In this document: positions 11,706 to 23,355 of the stretch, one piece after another
Position numbering within the stretch: position 1 is the stretch's first letter
How the letters are laid out: every line of letters begins with the position of its first letter
Origin: Ooceraea biroi
Lineage: Eukaryota; Arthropoda; Insecta; Hymenoptera; Formicidae
Direction of reading: 5' to 3'
Length of the DNA: 64,000 bases
Assembly (NCBI RefSeq): GCF_003672135.1
Contig: NC_039506.1
Coordinates: forward strand, 3,968,001-4,032,000
Notes under the pieces: model-generated
What the model saw: the letters and a program-made list of their open reading frames with translations, nothing else
What the model was told of the DNA's origin: nothing
Database searches by the model: none
Program-made: the position numbers and the translations under genes

Positions 11706-13423
11706 CTACTTGTAACCATGATGATCGTCGTCGTGATGAGATTCGATGGGAACCCAAACTTTCTCCCAGACGGGCTTCCAGACCTTCTTCCAAGCCGGTA
11801 CTTGCACGTCCTTCCAAACCGGAACCCATTTGCTTTTCCATTCGTCTTTCCACACCTGCTTCTTCTGCGTGACCCAGATCTGCTTCTTTTGAGGCACCCA
11901 CACTTGCACCGATTCCTCTTTCCAGATCAACTTTTTGTCCGATACCCAAATTTGCTTCTTTTCCGTTTTCCAGATTTGTTTCCACTCAGCCTTCCATTCC
12001 AGTTTCTTGTCGCTTACCCAAATTTGCTTCTTTTCTGTTCGCCAAATTTTCTTCCAGACCGGTTTCCATATCAACTTCTTTTTCCAGAGACCGTGACTGG
12101 TATACTGCCAACCGTGGTGATCCTTGCCCACGTTATGCTCGCCCGGTATGCCGATTTTAACCCACTCCGGTACCCAGATCTTTTTCCAATCAGGTACCTG
12201 AACTTCTTTCCACACAGGAACTTGAACTTCCTTCCATACAGGTTTCCAAATCTTTTTCCAGGCTGGTACTTGGACTTCTTTCCAGGCTGGTACTTGAATT
12301 TCTTTCCAAACAGGCTTTTGGACTTTCTTCCAAGCCGGCACTTGGATTTCCTTCCAAGCGGGCACTTGAATTTCCTTCCAAACTGGTACTTGCACCTTCT
12401 TCCACACTTGTTTCCAAGTCATTTTTGACTCCGTTTTCCAGATCTGTTTCCATTCGGGCTTCCACACCAATTTTTTTTTCCATACGCCTTTCGGTTGATC
12501 GTGCGCTGGAGGTCCGTACGATCCCGAAGGTGGTCCATATGATCCGCCGCCGCCGCCGCCGCCACCACCGTGGTGATCATCGCCGAACGATCCTCCTCCG
12601 CCAGATCCACCGAAGGATCCATGATCACCGCCACCGAAAGAACCATGATCACCGCCACCGAAGGATCCATGATCACCGCCACCGAAGGATCCATGATCAC
12701 CGCCGCCGAAGGATCCATGATCACCGCCGCCGAAGGATCCATGATCACCGCCGCCGAAGGATCCATGATCACCGCCGCCGAAGGATCCATGATCACCGCC
12801 GCCGAAGGATCCATGATCACCGCCGCCGAAGGATCCATGATCACCGCCGCCGAAGGATCCTCCTCCGAAATCACCACCACCGCCATGATCATAAGATCCA
12901 CCACCACCAGATGGTGGTCCGTAACTCTGGGAAGGCGCGCCATAAGATGATGAGGGTGCGCCGTACGATGATGATGGCGGTGGTGCACCATAAGATGATG
13001 GAGGTGGAGGTGGTGCACCATATGAATCAGAAGGTGCACCATACGATTTTGCAGGTGGACCATAAGAATCAGACGGTCCTGCATTTGGTACTCCGTAGGA
13101 TGACGATGGTGCTGGTGGTGCTCCATATGAACTTATGGGGGGCCTGCAGTATTTCTTCCGTGAGAATAGAAGATTGAGTTGTATAGAATATTATAATCTA
13201 CATTTAGATGAAAACATTCACTACGATAAAATTATACACAAATGCGTGTTATTCTATATTATTCGTTTTATCTTTCAGTTATATCTATTTTTAGTTACAA
13301 AGAAAAAATAAATCTTAAAATGCAATTTTTTGGAATATTTTATATAAATTATTTATGTACTTACTCTCTTTTTATTCTAATTGGATCTCCAAGCGCGGAG
13401 ATAAAGAGGCCGTATAATATCAC
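11706..13423 (-). CDS. Secreted YGAP / FGGGDHGS / Trp-Lys repeat protein, copy 2
   Basis: Two exons are clear: 13365-13423 (signal peptide, VILYGLFISALGDPIRIKR) and 11706-13143, joined in phase through donor GTAAGTAC and acceptor CTGCAG. The stop is TAG at 11706-11708. Together they give about 498 residues; only the initiator exon is missing. One weak candidate is ATG-TCT-AAA at 13714-13722 before GTAACA. Domains in order: signal peptide; Pro/Ser/Tyr-rich region with many SSYGAP units, like the elastic repeats of resilin (about 12870-13130 in DNA); ten FGGGDHGS octapeptides (12612-12858); a linker; then Trp/Lys units (WKEIQVPAW, WKKIWKPVW, KKQIWVSDKK) around the core GIPGEH...DHHGWQYTSH. It ends SHHDDDHHGYK. 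Probably an elastic or cross-linked extracellular (cuticle-like) protein. The family is not recognised by name. Confidence 0.85.
12612..12858 (-). repeat. 24-bp tandem repeat encoding FGGGDHGS, ten copies
   Basis: Ten head-to-tail 24-bp units, plus-strand core GGATCCATGATCACCGCC, lie inside the coding exon of the secreted protein. The last six or seven units are essentially identical at the DNA level, while the first few differ by single bases. This indicates recent expansion. The length is a multiple of three, so the frame is kept. Confidence 0.95.
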
Positions 13424-16400
13424 CTAAAAATGTTTTTGAATTAATTTTGTTAAAAAAACATATTTGCAAGTACATTTAAGTACATTAATCTACTTGCTAA
13501 GTACATTAATCTAATTGCTAATAACCATATTAAAATATATATGAAAATGGCATGTATGATATAATATATAAACATATGACATTTTTAATTCTTTTATTCA
13601 TTATAATAACTTATCAAAAAATTTCTTTCTATAAGCAATTTAAATGTAGCATTTGGAAAAAAGGAAAGATAATTGTCAATGGTTAATTATCGTGGTGTTC
13701 ACATGATTGTTACTTTAGACATATCTACATCTAAAAGAAGACAGATACGCTAATTGTGTGACTGAACATGTAAAAAGGAAGCTACGCTGTCATCTTTCCG
13801 TTTAATTAATCATCTTTTCTCTCGAGCGTGTCGCGGCTCCATAATTATCGCGTTCGTGCGATTAACGGTCATCAACTTCTCGGCTTTTCGCCGGGTAGTC
13901 TTTTATCGCGAGCCATGGTTCCTGTGGATTTCTACACGCTTGCCGGCTTTACGAGCATGTCTCTCAAAAATGAAAGTGTCCGCCGTGTAAACACCAGCGT
14001 GAATTGGGTCGACCTCCCTACCCTTTTACTTCATGTTTCCAGAAGGGGCTATCGGGACCGTGGAACCTGTACTGATGGTTAACTGGAAAGTGGACTTCTT
14101 CGAAACTTTTTTATGAAGTATTGCCCTTAGGCAATGCCTGTCACGGCATTTAGCCCTGCGGCAGCAGAGAGGATATTCAATGTATATTTTAGATGTTTCA
14201 TTTGAATACATAAGTAAGTGAGAGTTTGATAGACCTGGAATATTCCATGCAAACTTAGATAATTATTGTAGTACTTGAATGTATCTGTAGATGTCTAGAG
14301 ATGGACTTGATTGCTTATAAATCTAGAAATACTTAGTATTGTCACATTTTCTCTGATTAAATGGATAATCATGTTAAATAATGAATATTCAGATGAACTT
14401 AAATATTTTCAGTACACAGGTACTTGAATATTTAAATAACTGTACGAGATTTTATTTAGTGATTAATTGTAGTACTTGACAATCAAAATAAAATTGTGTC
14501 AAGAAATGTTAAAATCAATAAAAGTTTTTTGTAGTGCATCGATTATTGCTATAATGTTAGTAGAAGTTTCAGTAATTACATCTCATTATATATACTGATC
14601 AAACGTCACACGGATTTGCTTTTTATCAGATTTACATAACAATAATAATTGTTTGCATATTATTTACATACTAATAACGACCTTGGCTTACTCTCAATTC
14701 ACTCCAACGCTACCTAATTATTTTATACTTGTATATTATCTTTATGGACATTGACATGCAAAAGCACCTGGTAATTAATTTGTCGTTCATATTGTTATCG
14801 TATTCTATTTATCTAGTGTTGTAAGTTTTTTCGGTTCTATATAAATCTGAATAAAATTAATTTATATATCCTAATTTAGTTTTAAAATATCTCAAAATAC
14901 AAGTTCTAAAAATGTTATAAACTGTATTTAAACTTCTTATTTGAAAAAGTATTGCGTTATTATATATAAAATAGTAGTTTAGCTAAATGATTTTATTTCG
15001 TCGAAAATATTTCTAATTTTCAAATACATCACATAAAGTTGAGTGCATTAATATCAAAATTCCTTGTAATACTGATGAAATTATGCATTTTTTCGTATAT
15101 ATGTATAATCATATGTCTCAATTGCTTTAAATGTATATATGTAAAAAAAGCAATAAGTAAATTGCGTCTCGTGAAGTATTCTTGTGAATGAATGAGAAAA
15201 TGTTAATGCACTCGTTTGTATACTATGAGATAAGATACATAAAATAGATAAGATTAAAAGATTTTATGCAAATAGAATACAGTAAATGAGCATCTGACTG
15301 TCGATGACTTTGATTTTACTATTCAGTATCATAACTCATCATGTCTATTAAATTTTCCGCACGGCAATTGATAGGAAACAGTTCCGCACTATATTTCCAG
15401 TACGATGACTCCCGTTTGCACAACTTTCCATTCCGCGGAGTGAAAAGTGACAAGAATGCCTACTTATAGCAATTGCCGTTGGAAAATGGTGGTAATTTAC
15501 CGGTTCGTTTATAACCATTAACATTTTAATGCAGCACTACTATCTTGTACGGTTTTAAGAACATTAAATCGAGCATACTATATTTTTCTATATTAAAATA
15601 AGATCTAAATAAAACTTGATTTCATCAGTGTTATTATTAGTTATTGTCACAAAACGTGAAACGTTTATTATTCAAAAATGCACCATTTTGATAAATCTAA
15701 TATTAACCCTAAAACAATAACATGTTTAAAGTGTACATATCAAGTTATCTTGAAGTACTTATGTATATACATAAAATTTTGAAACACTTGATTGGAAGAA
15801 TTGATATAAAAATAAACAGTAGTATAAGAATTTCATAGAATTATATCGATAAAACAATACCATGTATTCTAATTATAAAAGAGGAGATCGTAGATTAAAT
15901 TTATTATCTTTCATATATTTTAATAAAATACCTGCTCTCAGATTTTATTTGATCAAGTCATACTTAAAGAGATAACGCGCACAGGGTATTACCACGGATC
16001 GTGTCATGCGATGTATCTTATCGCTCAAATCTAATACGACCAATTCTTTAATCTTATACTGATTGTACCGATAATATTGTCACTTTTCGTTCGGGAAACC
16101 TCATACATCACAGGCGCACTGACACACGATTAAGAAATGAAGAATGAAAACACAGTGATAGACGGCGATAAACACTGACCAGGATAAACCGCATATTTCC
16201 TCCACAAGAGTTGCTACCCACGGTGTGAAAAAACGGCAACAACCGCCGTTGTTTTTTACGGTTCGTCACTCTTCTGACAAATTCATCGTGACATTCGAGG
16301 CTTTTATAGCGAATGCTCCTCTGCCTAGACACCTAGATACTCTAGACACAGACATTTTGAGGAGGGGTACGAAGAGAGCTGGTACTACATGGGGGTCCCA

Positions 16401-17217
16401 ACTCTTCGTGTACATCTTCAGTTAGGAGGGGATTCTCTTGTTCAATGCTTCATAGTGAATGCGGGGTGCCCCCCAAGCTAAACGTCCCGTTTTCTCAAAT
16501 GTTACTTGCTACACGATGCTTGTGAATGTATTGTGAAAGATGCTACAATTCAATGACCCAGGTATATTACTTAGTTAAGGGACTTAATTCTTAAATTAAA
16601 CCCAGATTCAATCATCAAAGCTCATGAGAGATCATTAAAACCAGATTACCAATTATATAGCATAAAAAAGTATGATTTGCATACAAAACTTAGGAAAGAA
16701 TTATACTTATGCTTATGTAAATTAAATTAAATTATTAAATTATTTCTCTCTCTTTAATTAATACAAATTATACAAAACGGCAAAACAATCAATGGAGATT
16801 ATATAAAAAATTATTTGTGAGATTTTTAAAAAGATTGACTAATAAGACTAGTTAAAAAATCTTCTTAATAAAACATGGGAATTAAATAAATTAAAAGATT
16901 AAAAAATTAAAAAAGGTGGTTTTAAATGTCAGCAAAAGTTGCCGATGGCGACTATAAACGTTGACATGTAATCGAACAAAGTCCGATGACACGCGATGCA
17001 CACACCCGGTGCAACCGGTAATGACTTTCTCGGTAATTATTATCAGGGTCTTTTAAGAGAACGATCACTACCGCGAGAGGGGAATGTACTTTCTACCACT
17101 TCTCACATCGCTGACTGCAGTATTGTAGTTTCAAAAGGAAGACGTGTCGTGCATATATCCGAACAATTTCCGCAAAAAATTTCTGAAAGAAGAATCTGTA
17201 AAAGTAACACTCATCAT
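13424..17217. other. Gene-free spacer
   Basis: The promoter and initiator exon of the minus-strand secreted protein should lie near the left end. TGAAAGTG occurs at 13971-13978. The open frames (13828-14082, 16108-16332, 16225-16425, 16996-17232) overlap on opposite strands or lack motifs, and I do not accept them as genes. Confidence 0.45.
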
Positions 17218-17219
17218 GA

Positions 17220-17260
17220 AATTATTAGATAAAAATAAATTATGTTTTTATCTAATAATT
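17220..17260. repeat. Short perfect AT-rich hairpin
   Basis: Perfect 16-bp arms (17220-17235, 17245-17260) read AATTATTAGATAAAAA and its complement around a 9-nt loop. The motif TATTAGATAA also occurs near 6335, 9565 and 9629, so it may be the end of a small repeat family. Confidence 0.6.
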
Positions 17261-20200
17261 ATTATTTAAATTATTTTTATATTATACAATACATGTAAGA
17301 CGATGCACATAAATCCATAAATTTGCTAGATATTTTAATTATTAATAGATTATAATCGCTATAAATCGTTATGTATATATTTTGCTACATTTTTGAAATA
17401 AATTTTTGCAAGATTTACTACCTATTATAATTGTGCAGAGATATCAGAAGTGTTACCAACAATATGGAAAAAAGTTTAAAATATCTTTATACATTTGTTG
17501 CAAATTGTACCTTCAACGAATTTCCTCTTTCTTATTGTAACACTGTATCAGTGTATGATACAAATTGGTTTAGTTGACAGCATTCGCGTTTAATGACGTT
17601 TAATAAATGAATCCCGAGACGTCTTGCTGTAATTACATGGAAGTGCTTTCCTCAAGCCATTAACGCGTTCTACCTGATATAGCAGTGCGGAAAAGCGCAT
17701 TTCATAATGCATGTGAGAATAATTTCGCCTGCTTCGCACTCGGTGCATGTGCATCTCGCATTTGCCATCTGCAGAGTCTCACTTTGACTTTCTTCCTCAG
17801 GGTTACTGTCGCTCCTCGCACTAAAATGTGTATGCATCCCAGTTGCCTTTCACCGACGCTACATTTGCCATAGGATGCATCGGCTGCATTGGATGATCGG
17901 GAAACAGAACCGAGTGCCATTAGTATGTGCAGAGAGTTCTGTAACTAATGGTACACACAACCGGAAGATACGATTCTAAATGTAAAAATAAGTGAAAGAA
18001 GTAAATTTTTTTGCATAAGATTTTCAAAGAGAATGGGTTGCGAAGATGAGAGAATTGATCGACGATTAAAGTTTGATTGACCATCCGAAGACAGATGATT
18101 TCTCTTTTTTAAGCCTGAATGATCTTCAACGGTCTTACGATCTGTCCGTACAAAATGTCATGGTACATGCTGAGTGTTTGATATATGATACACAAGGAAG
18201 CGAGAAGCACTGAGGGAGTAACGGTATTGGACCAGAATCACTTTGACTTTCTTTCGACGCGTCTGAAGCAGCTGTCTTTTCGATTTTTTGTCTTCAAGAT
18301 AATCGAATCAGTTACTTTCTCTGTGTCATGGGAATGCGCGATTTCTGCCGCTGACACGCGATCGGAACGGTAATCAAACACGTTGTCGAATTTGCTTGAC
18401 AGATATTGAAATAGATAGGCACGAACATAACGATGACCACGAGTAACGAAGGCTGATCACTTGCGTTGTAAAACAAAATACTAGAATTTTTTATATATCA
18501 GCCCTTTTAAAGAAAAGTTTATGAACATTAAGTAAGATGATGTATACGTAACTAAACACATAGCAATGTTTAATATGGCAGTGTTACTAAACAGTAAATA
18601 AGGAATTATTTTCCCTACAGCGATACATCGGCACAATACCGCGAACGACATAACATAGGAAAATTTATCGAGCCGACATCACGGAAGGTTCGCTTTCCTT
18701 CCGCATTTATATACAGCAATAATCATACTAAGTCATTTGCACAGTAGAGAGGCTATAAGATGGGATTCAACGTTACGTATGAGAACTGAGATTTGAGACG
18801 TCTCATCCATAATCAAGTTTTCTCTAATAAAAGTATCTTAAGATCTAAACTTCTTACGTAGCATCATTTCCTTTCATTCGTATTAAGAATACTCTTCACA
18901 CGCTCTGTAACACTTCTGCTAAAAGATAAATTATTAACGCTTGATCAGTCTAGACATCAATAATAATATTCGTAATAATAAATCCTTGCAAATTCAGAAA
19001 AGTTTGATAATATTTGCTTATTAATTAGTTGTTAATATTTCATTTGATGACGTATGTATGCAAACGGAAATAGAAATGAAATATATATTATATGTTCCCT
19101 CATATTTTTATTATAAGTTATAAAATAACGTTTAAGATATCACTATAATGTCTATATATAACTTGTACTACTAAAAGAGGGAATATGTGTATAATGCATA
19201 CTATAATAAACTGTACCATCCAGTTAGAGAGAATAGACTTCTCCCATGACCAGGAAGTATAACACAGACATTCTTACACATACTCGAAATCCATTAACAG
19301 TTGCTGCGGGCAATTCTGCTGGCATGTTGCACAACCGATCGTCCGCATCGCTACATACAAAGAGAGAGAGAGAGAGAGAGAGAGATGCTCTATGTATCCG
19401 TTATATCATATGGAATGTATTGTATTGGATCGCGTTGATTACACATAGATATACATTGCCAGACGGACTTTCAGTTTTGACCTGGGTGAGGGATTGCTGC
19501 AATTTTCAAGCAATCTAGGCCGATGATCGTGAATTGACTCCGCAATTACATCGCGATTTATCTTTGATGCCAACGAGTTGTAACAGTGTTATGTCAAAAA
19601 GAAAGTTAAACAGTATAATTCAGGAAACAAAGAATCAAAGAATTTAGATGTATGTATTAAATTCTTAAATTCTCGCAAAATATGCAAAATGGAATAAACG
19701 AATAGAAATGCGCGGAATTGGAAACGTATTTCCTGCATCAAAGACGAACAAAGTTGTTCCGAAAGAAGAGTTGTCCATGTCGTCTAATAAGATACCTCGC
19801 TTTTTAGATATAATTATTTTCCATAATGATTTTCTCATCACGATAAAACAAGTCTGCAAACTAACTATTTGTGGCCAACTCTTAAGTGATCATAATAATA
19901 GGGAAACGAATCTCTTCTTCCGCATTATGTATTTCCTCCAACATTTCTTATATTCATCCGTGAATATAGTGTAAAATGTGCGCAAACACTTTAAAGGAAC
20001 AATTTTCGAAAATATTTATTCTTTGCCAAACATCATCTTACTTTCGAAGCGAAGTAAAACAAATAGGTCCAGCAAGCGCGAAAGCGCGCACACTGGTTTA
20101 GCAAATGTATTTTTGGCAAATTTTAATAGCTTGTTTAGCCTCCCATGCTTTCTGGCACATCGGGAGTGCAAATTGCTAACTCAAGCAGCAAATCTTTCAA

Positions 20201-22660
20201 GAATACGATATATGAGAGTACAATAATCCTCAACATAACAGTCTGAAAAAAAATATTTGTGATATCAAAATTAACATTATCTGCTATAATGATTCGCATG
20301 AAACCATGTATATTTTTTGCAATGTTTTAAAGATTCTCGTTGACATTGAAAAATGTATTTCTTTCAAAGAACGAGCGGTTGCTGATCGAATTGCCTTTTA
20401 TTATCACCTGCCGCTAATAATTTCTCTCTTTATTTCTCATTCTGTATTTCTCTCTCTTTTTCACTCTTTCTCACAGAGAGAGCTCATATACCCATAACAT
20501 CCTGTTGTCAGTTATTATTTCGCAGTTATTATCTTTATTACCTGGAATCGACCGCACGGAACATCTACGAGTTGATAGATCTGTGTAATTGCTTACTCAC
20601 CGTTGGTCGACGTTTAATTGGGATGTTAACGCGCTCGCTTTGTAAATCGCTTTGTCCACGTTTCATGAGGCTTAACACATCTATTAATTCAAATAGCAAT
20701 GTTTTATTAATTATTATACGTGTAAGTAAAAAAGTGGTAGCAAAGTTCATCTTTTATAGTAATTATTTCTATTAAAAAATGAAAACATGAAAATGCCTTT
20801 AATCTCATTTAAGAATCATTGTTGACATCAAATAAAAGATGTCCAATCAATTTTTGAATAAACTTGTCCTTTATCATGATCAAATTAAAGTATTGTACGC
20901 ACTTGACATACTTATTTCATTCGCGTACTTTTATGTTAATGCGCAACTACTTGTTAAACCATGTAAACGGTTGTTCTATATAAGAAGATCGACTATGCAA
21001 GACGTACCCGCGTGTTACCGATTTCGACAGACTCGAGAGAGTCTAGTCGGCTTTTTCATGCTTCGCGAAGAATTTCCGGGCTAGCAATAGATCGTGAAAC
21101 ACCTGTCGAGAATGGAGTACAAACTGAGAAGCGTTTCTGCAGCACGTTGCGTGAATATCAATTATGAGTTCACGTAATCATGCGATGACAGAGAAAATGA
21201 AGTGAAATGCGTGAAAACGCAAGTGGCGCGCCAGCAGAAACTCTTCTGAGAAATAATTTTGCAATACAAAATTTAGGTTTTCATGCTTACAACTTGTACA
21301 TACCGTAACTTCTGCTGCATGTATATTGGAAAATTAATTGCCGTTAAAAAGGGTTCCAATAATTTCTTATTGTCTCTCTGCCTTTCATGATGATGTAATA
21401 CACATTCGCGCTGTTACGAGCTTTTCTCAGGACGTAATGCATGCAATGTAGCAATTTCGCCAATAAGAATGCCCAGAGATAAGTACTTTCGAGTCTTCCT
21501 TGATGGTTTCCGGGCGGCGTTAAAGTTCAAGCGTGGAAAGTTAATTTAGATCTATAGTTTACAAGCCTGATTTCACGAATGGCAATAAGCATCAGATTAA
21601 TAAATATAAAATGCATCTCGTTTGCGTTTCATTGCACTATATCATCGACATGTACATATTGATGTACATTTCTTCTTCTCTCTATTTCTTTTTTGTCGCC
21701 ATGAACAGTCGAATACTTAAACGATGACGGTGCTACTTTCTCCTTCGCAACTATTTTCTTCGGTCGATGCGCTTATATGCTATGTACGATCGGGTGTATT
21801 AATGGTGACGTGCGTCTGCATTGAGAAAAATATTTTATAATACAAAATTTATCGGGACTTTTTCCGCTCTCGCGAACATAAAGCAGTTGAATTATACAAC
21901 TGATCATATTAACAGAAAGGTTCTTAAATGTTACAGAAAAATTTGACCATTTCATATAAAAGCACGAACCATTAATGTACTCAAGTATACATATGTCCCT
22001 CTTTGATTTTAAATCAACAAATTACGAAGTCATCGCTATTTCAACTGCATTACAAGTGGGCTTGTGAAATGTCTCGTGACGAAATTAATATATCCAATGT
22101 TATTTGCTCTTTTAGCCAATTTGTAGACACATCTTTTTTTAGTAAAGTCGTTAATCACATCTTTTAAATTTTTAGCATTATACATATATATTTGTAACTA
22201 TCCCTTAAATTAAAATATTATTAAAATAAAGTTTTCTTGGAAGCTGCATGATTTTAATTTTAATTTTAATTTTAATTGATATAATTTTATTGATTAATTG
22301 TTTTGTTAAATTTTAGTTTGTAATCATTTATAATTCGGAACAATATCTAATTTAATAGCAAATATTTCGTTATTTACTGTAAATAAAAGATATAAGAAAA
22401 TAAAGCTTAATTATAGTTTACAGATTATTCTTACATATCATGAACATCGCTGTGATAAAGAAAACAATGGGAAAAACCGGTTATCTGTCAGATAACTACA
22501 TCCATCACGCAGCTAATTACAAATAAAGAAGTTAAACAAAAAAAGCAGAGATATTAAATAATTAATCAAAGAATTTAATCAATGTAACTGCTGTAGATTG
22601 TATGATCAATGATTATGACGTATATATCTAATCTATATTTATCGACATAGTAGATAAAGA
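17261..22660. other. Gene-free spacer with microsatellites
   Basis: No coding exon recognised over 5.4 kb. It contains a (GA)n tract at 19360-19385 and a run of TTTTAA units at about 22254-22279. Open frames of 60-90 codons are present on both strands, but none shows a domain or consistent splicing. Confidence 0.45.
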
Positions 22661-22661
22661 G

Positions 22662-22669
22662 CATAAAAG
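22662..22669 (+). promoter_or_regulatory. Candidate TATA-like element of the carboxypeptidase gene
   Basis: CATAAAAG lies 58 bp upstream of the ATG at 22727. Initiator-like TCA sequences lie about 25-35 bp downstream. This is inferred from position only. Confidence 0.3.
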
Positions 22670-22726
22670 CATTCGTATAATATCAACCTTACTCATTAGT
22701 TTCTCTAGAATCTTGCAGAAATCAAG

Positions 22727-23323
22727 ATGCAGAGCTTTCTTGTTTATACTTTAGCCGTGTTGTTCCTTGTTTCTGGAAGCATCGGTAAGACAATTATTGG
22801 CGCGTAAGATTTTTACTACACAGATTGCAATATGCAACAAATATGCGAATTTAATGGCAAAATGTGAATAAGTCGAATCATAGCCGAAACTTCATTTTCA
22901 AAAGCGAGTGAACATTATTTACCGAGAATATTTTTCTCCTATTGATACTTCTATCCTCCTATTGATACTATCGGAATATATATTTTTATTCAAATTTTAT
23001 GCAAATCACAAATTTGTATAAAGTAAGCGACCAAGAATTCGATTGCTGCATTCCTGTTTTTGTTAGGATGACTTTAGGTCATCATAGCAAAAACAGGACG
23101 TCGCGAAAGTTGATTTTGTCATTTCTTTTAAAGCTTGACAAATTTACCTAGGCCTTCACTCGACAAACACATATCGTTTCAGTTTTGCTACTCGTTTTCG
23201 CGTCGCCAACTTTCGAATCACCGTTTATATGTAAAACGTTCTGTTAAACTTAATTTTATTGAAATATGCACATAACTGCTACATTTTGAAAAACGATTTT
23301 AGAAAAAACATATTTTCCTTTCA

Positions 23324-23355
<32 letters not shown>

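Noticed and set aside
11610..12428. 272-codon plus-strand frame
   Set aside because: It is the complement of the Trp/Lys coding exon. Its peptide is a shadow of Lys/Trp codons (FFPNRLLDFLPS-like) and has no splice context.
12425..13177. Long open frames on the plus strand and in a second minus frame through the repeat region
   Set aside because: They are created by the 24-bp repeat, which has no stop in several frames. The true frame continues from the signal peptide and into the Trp/Lys domain.
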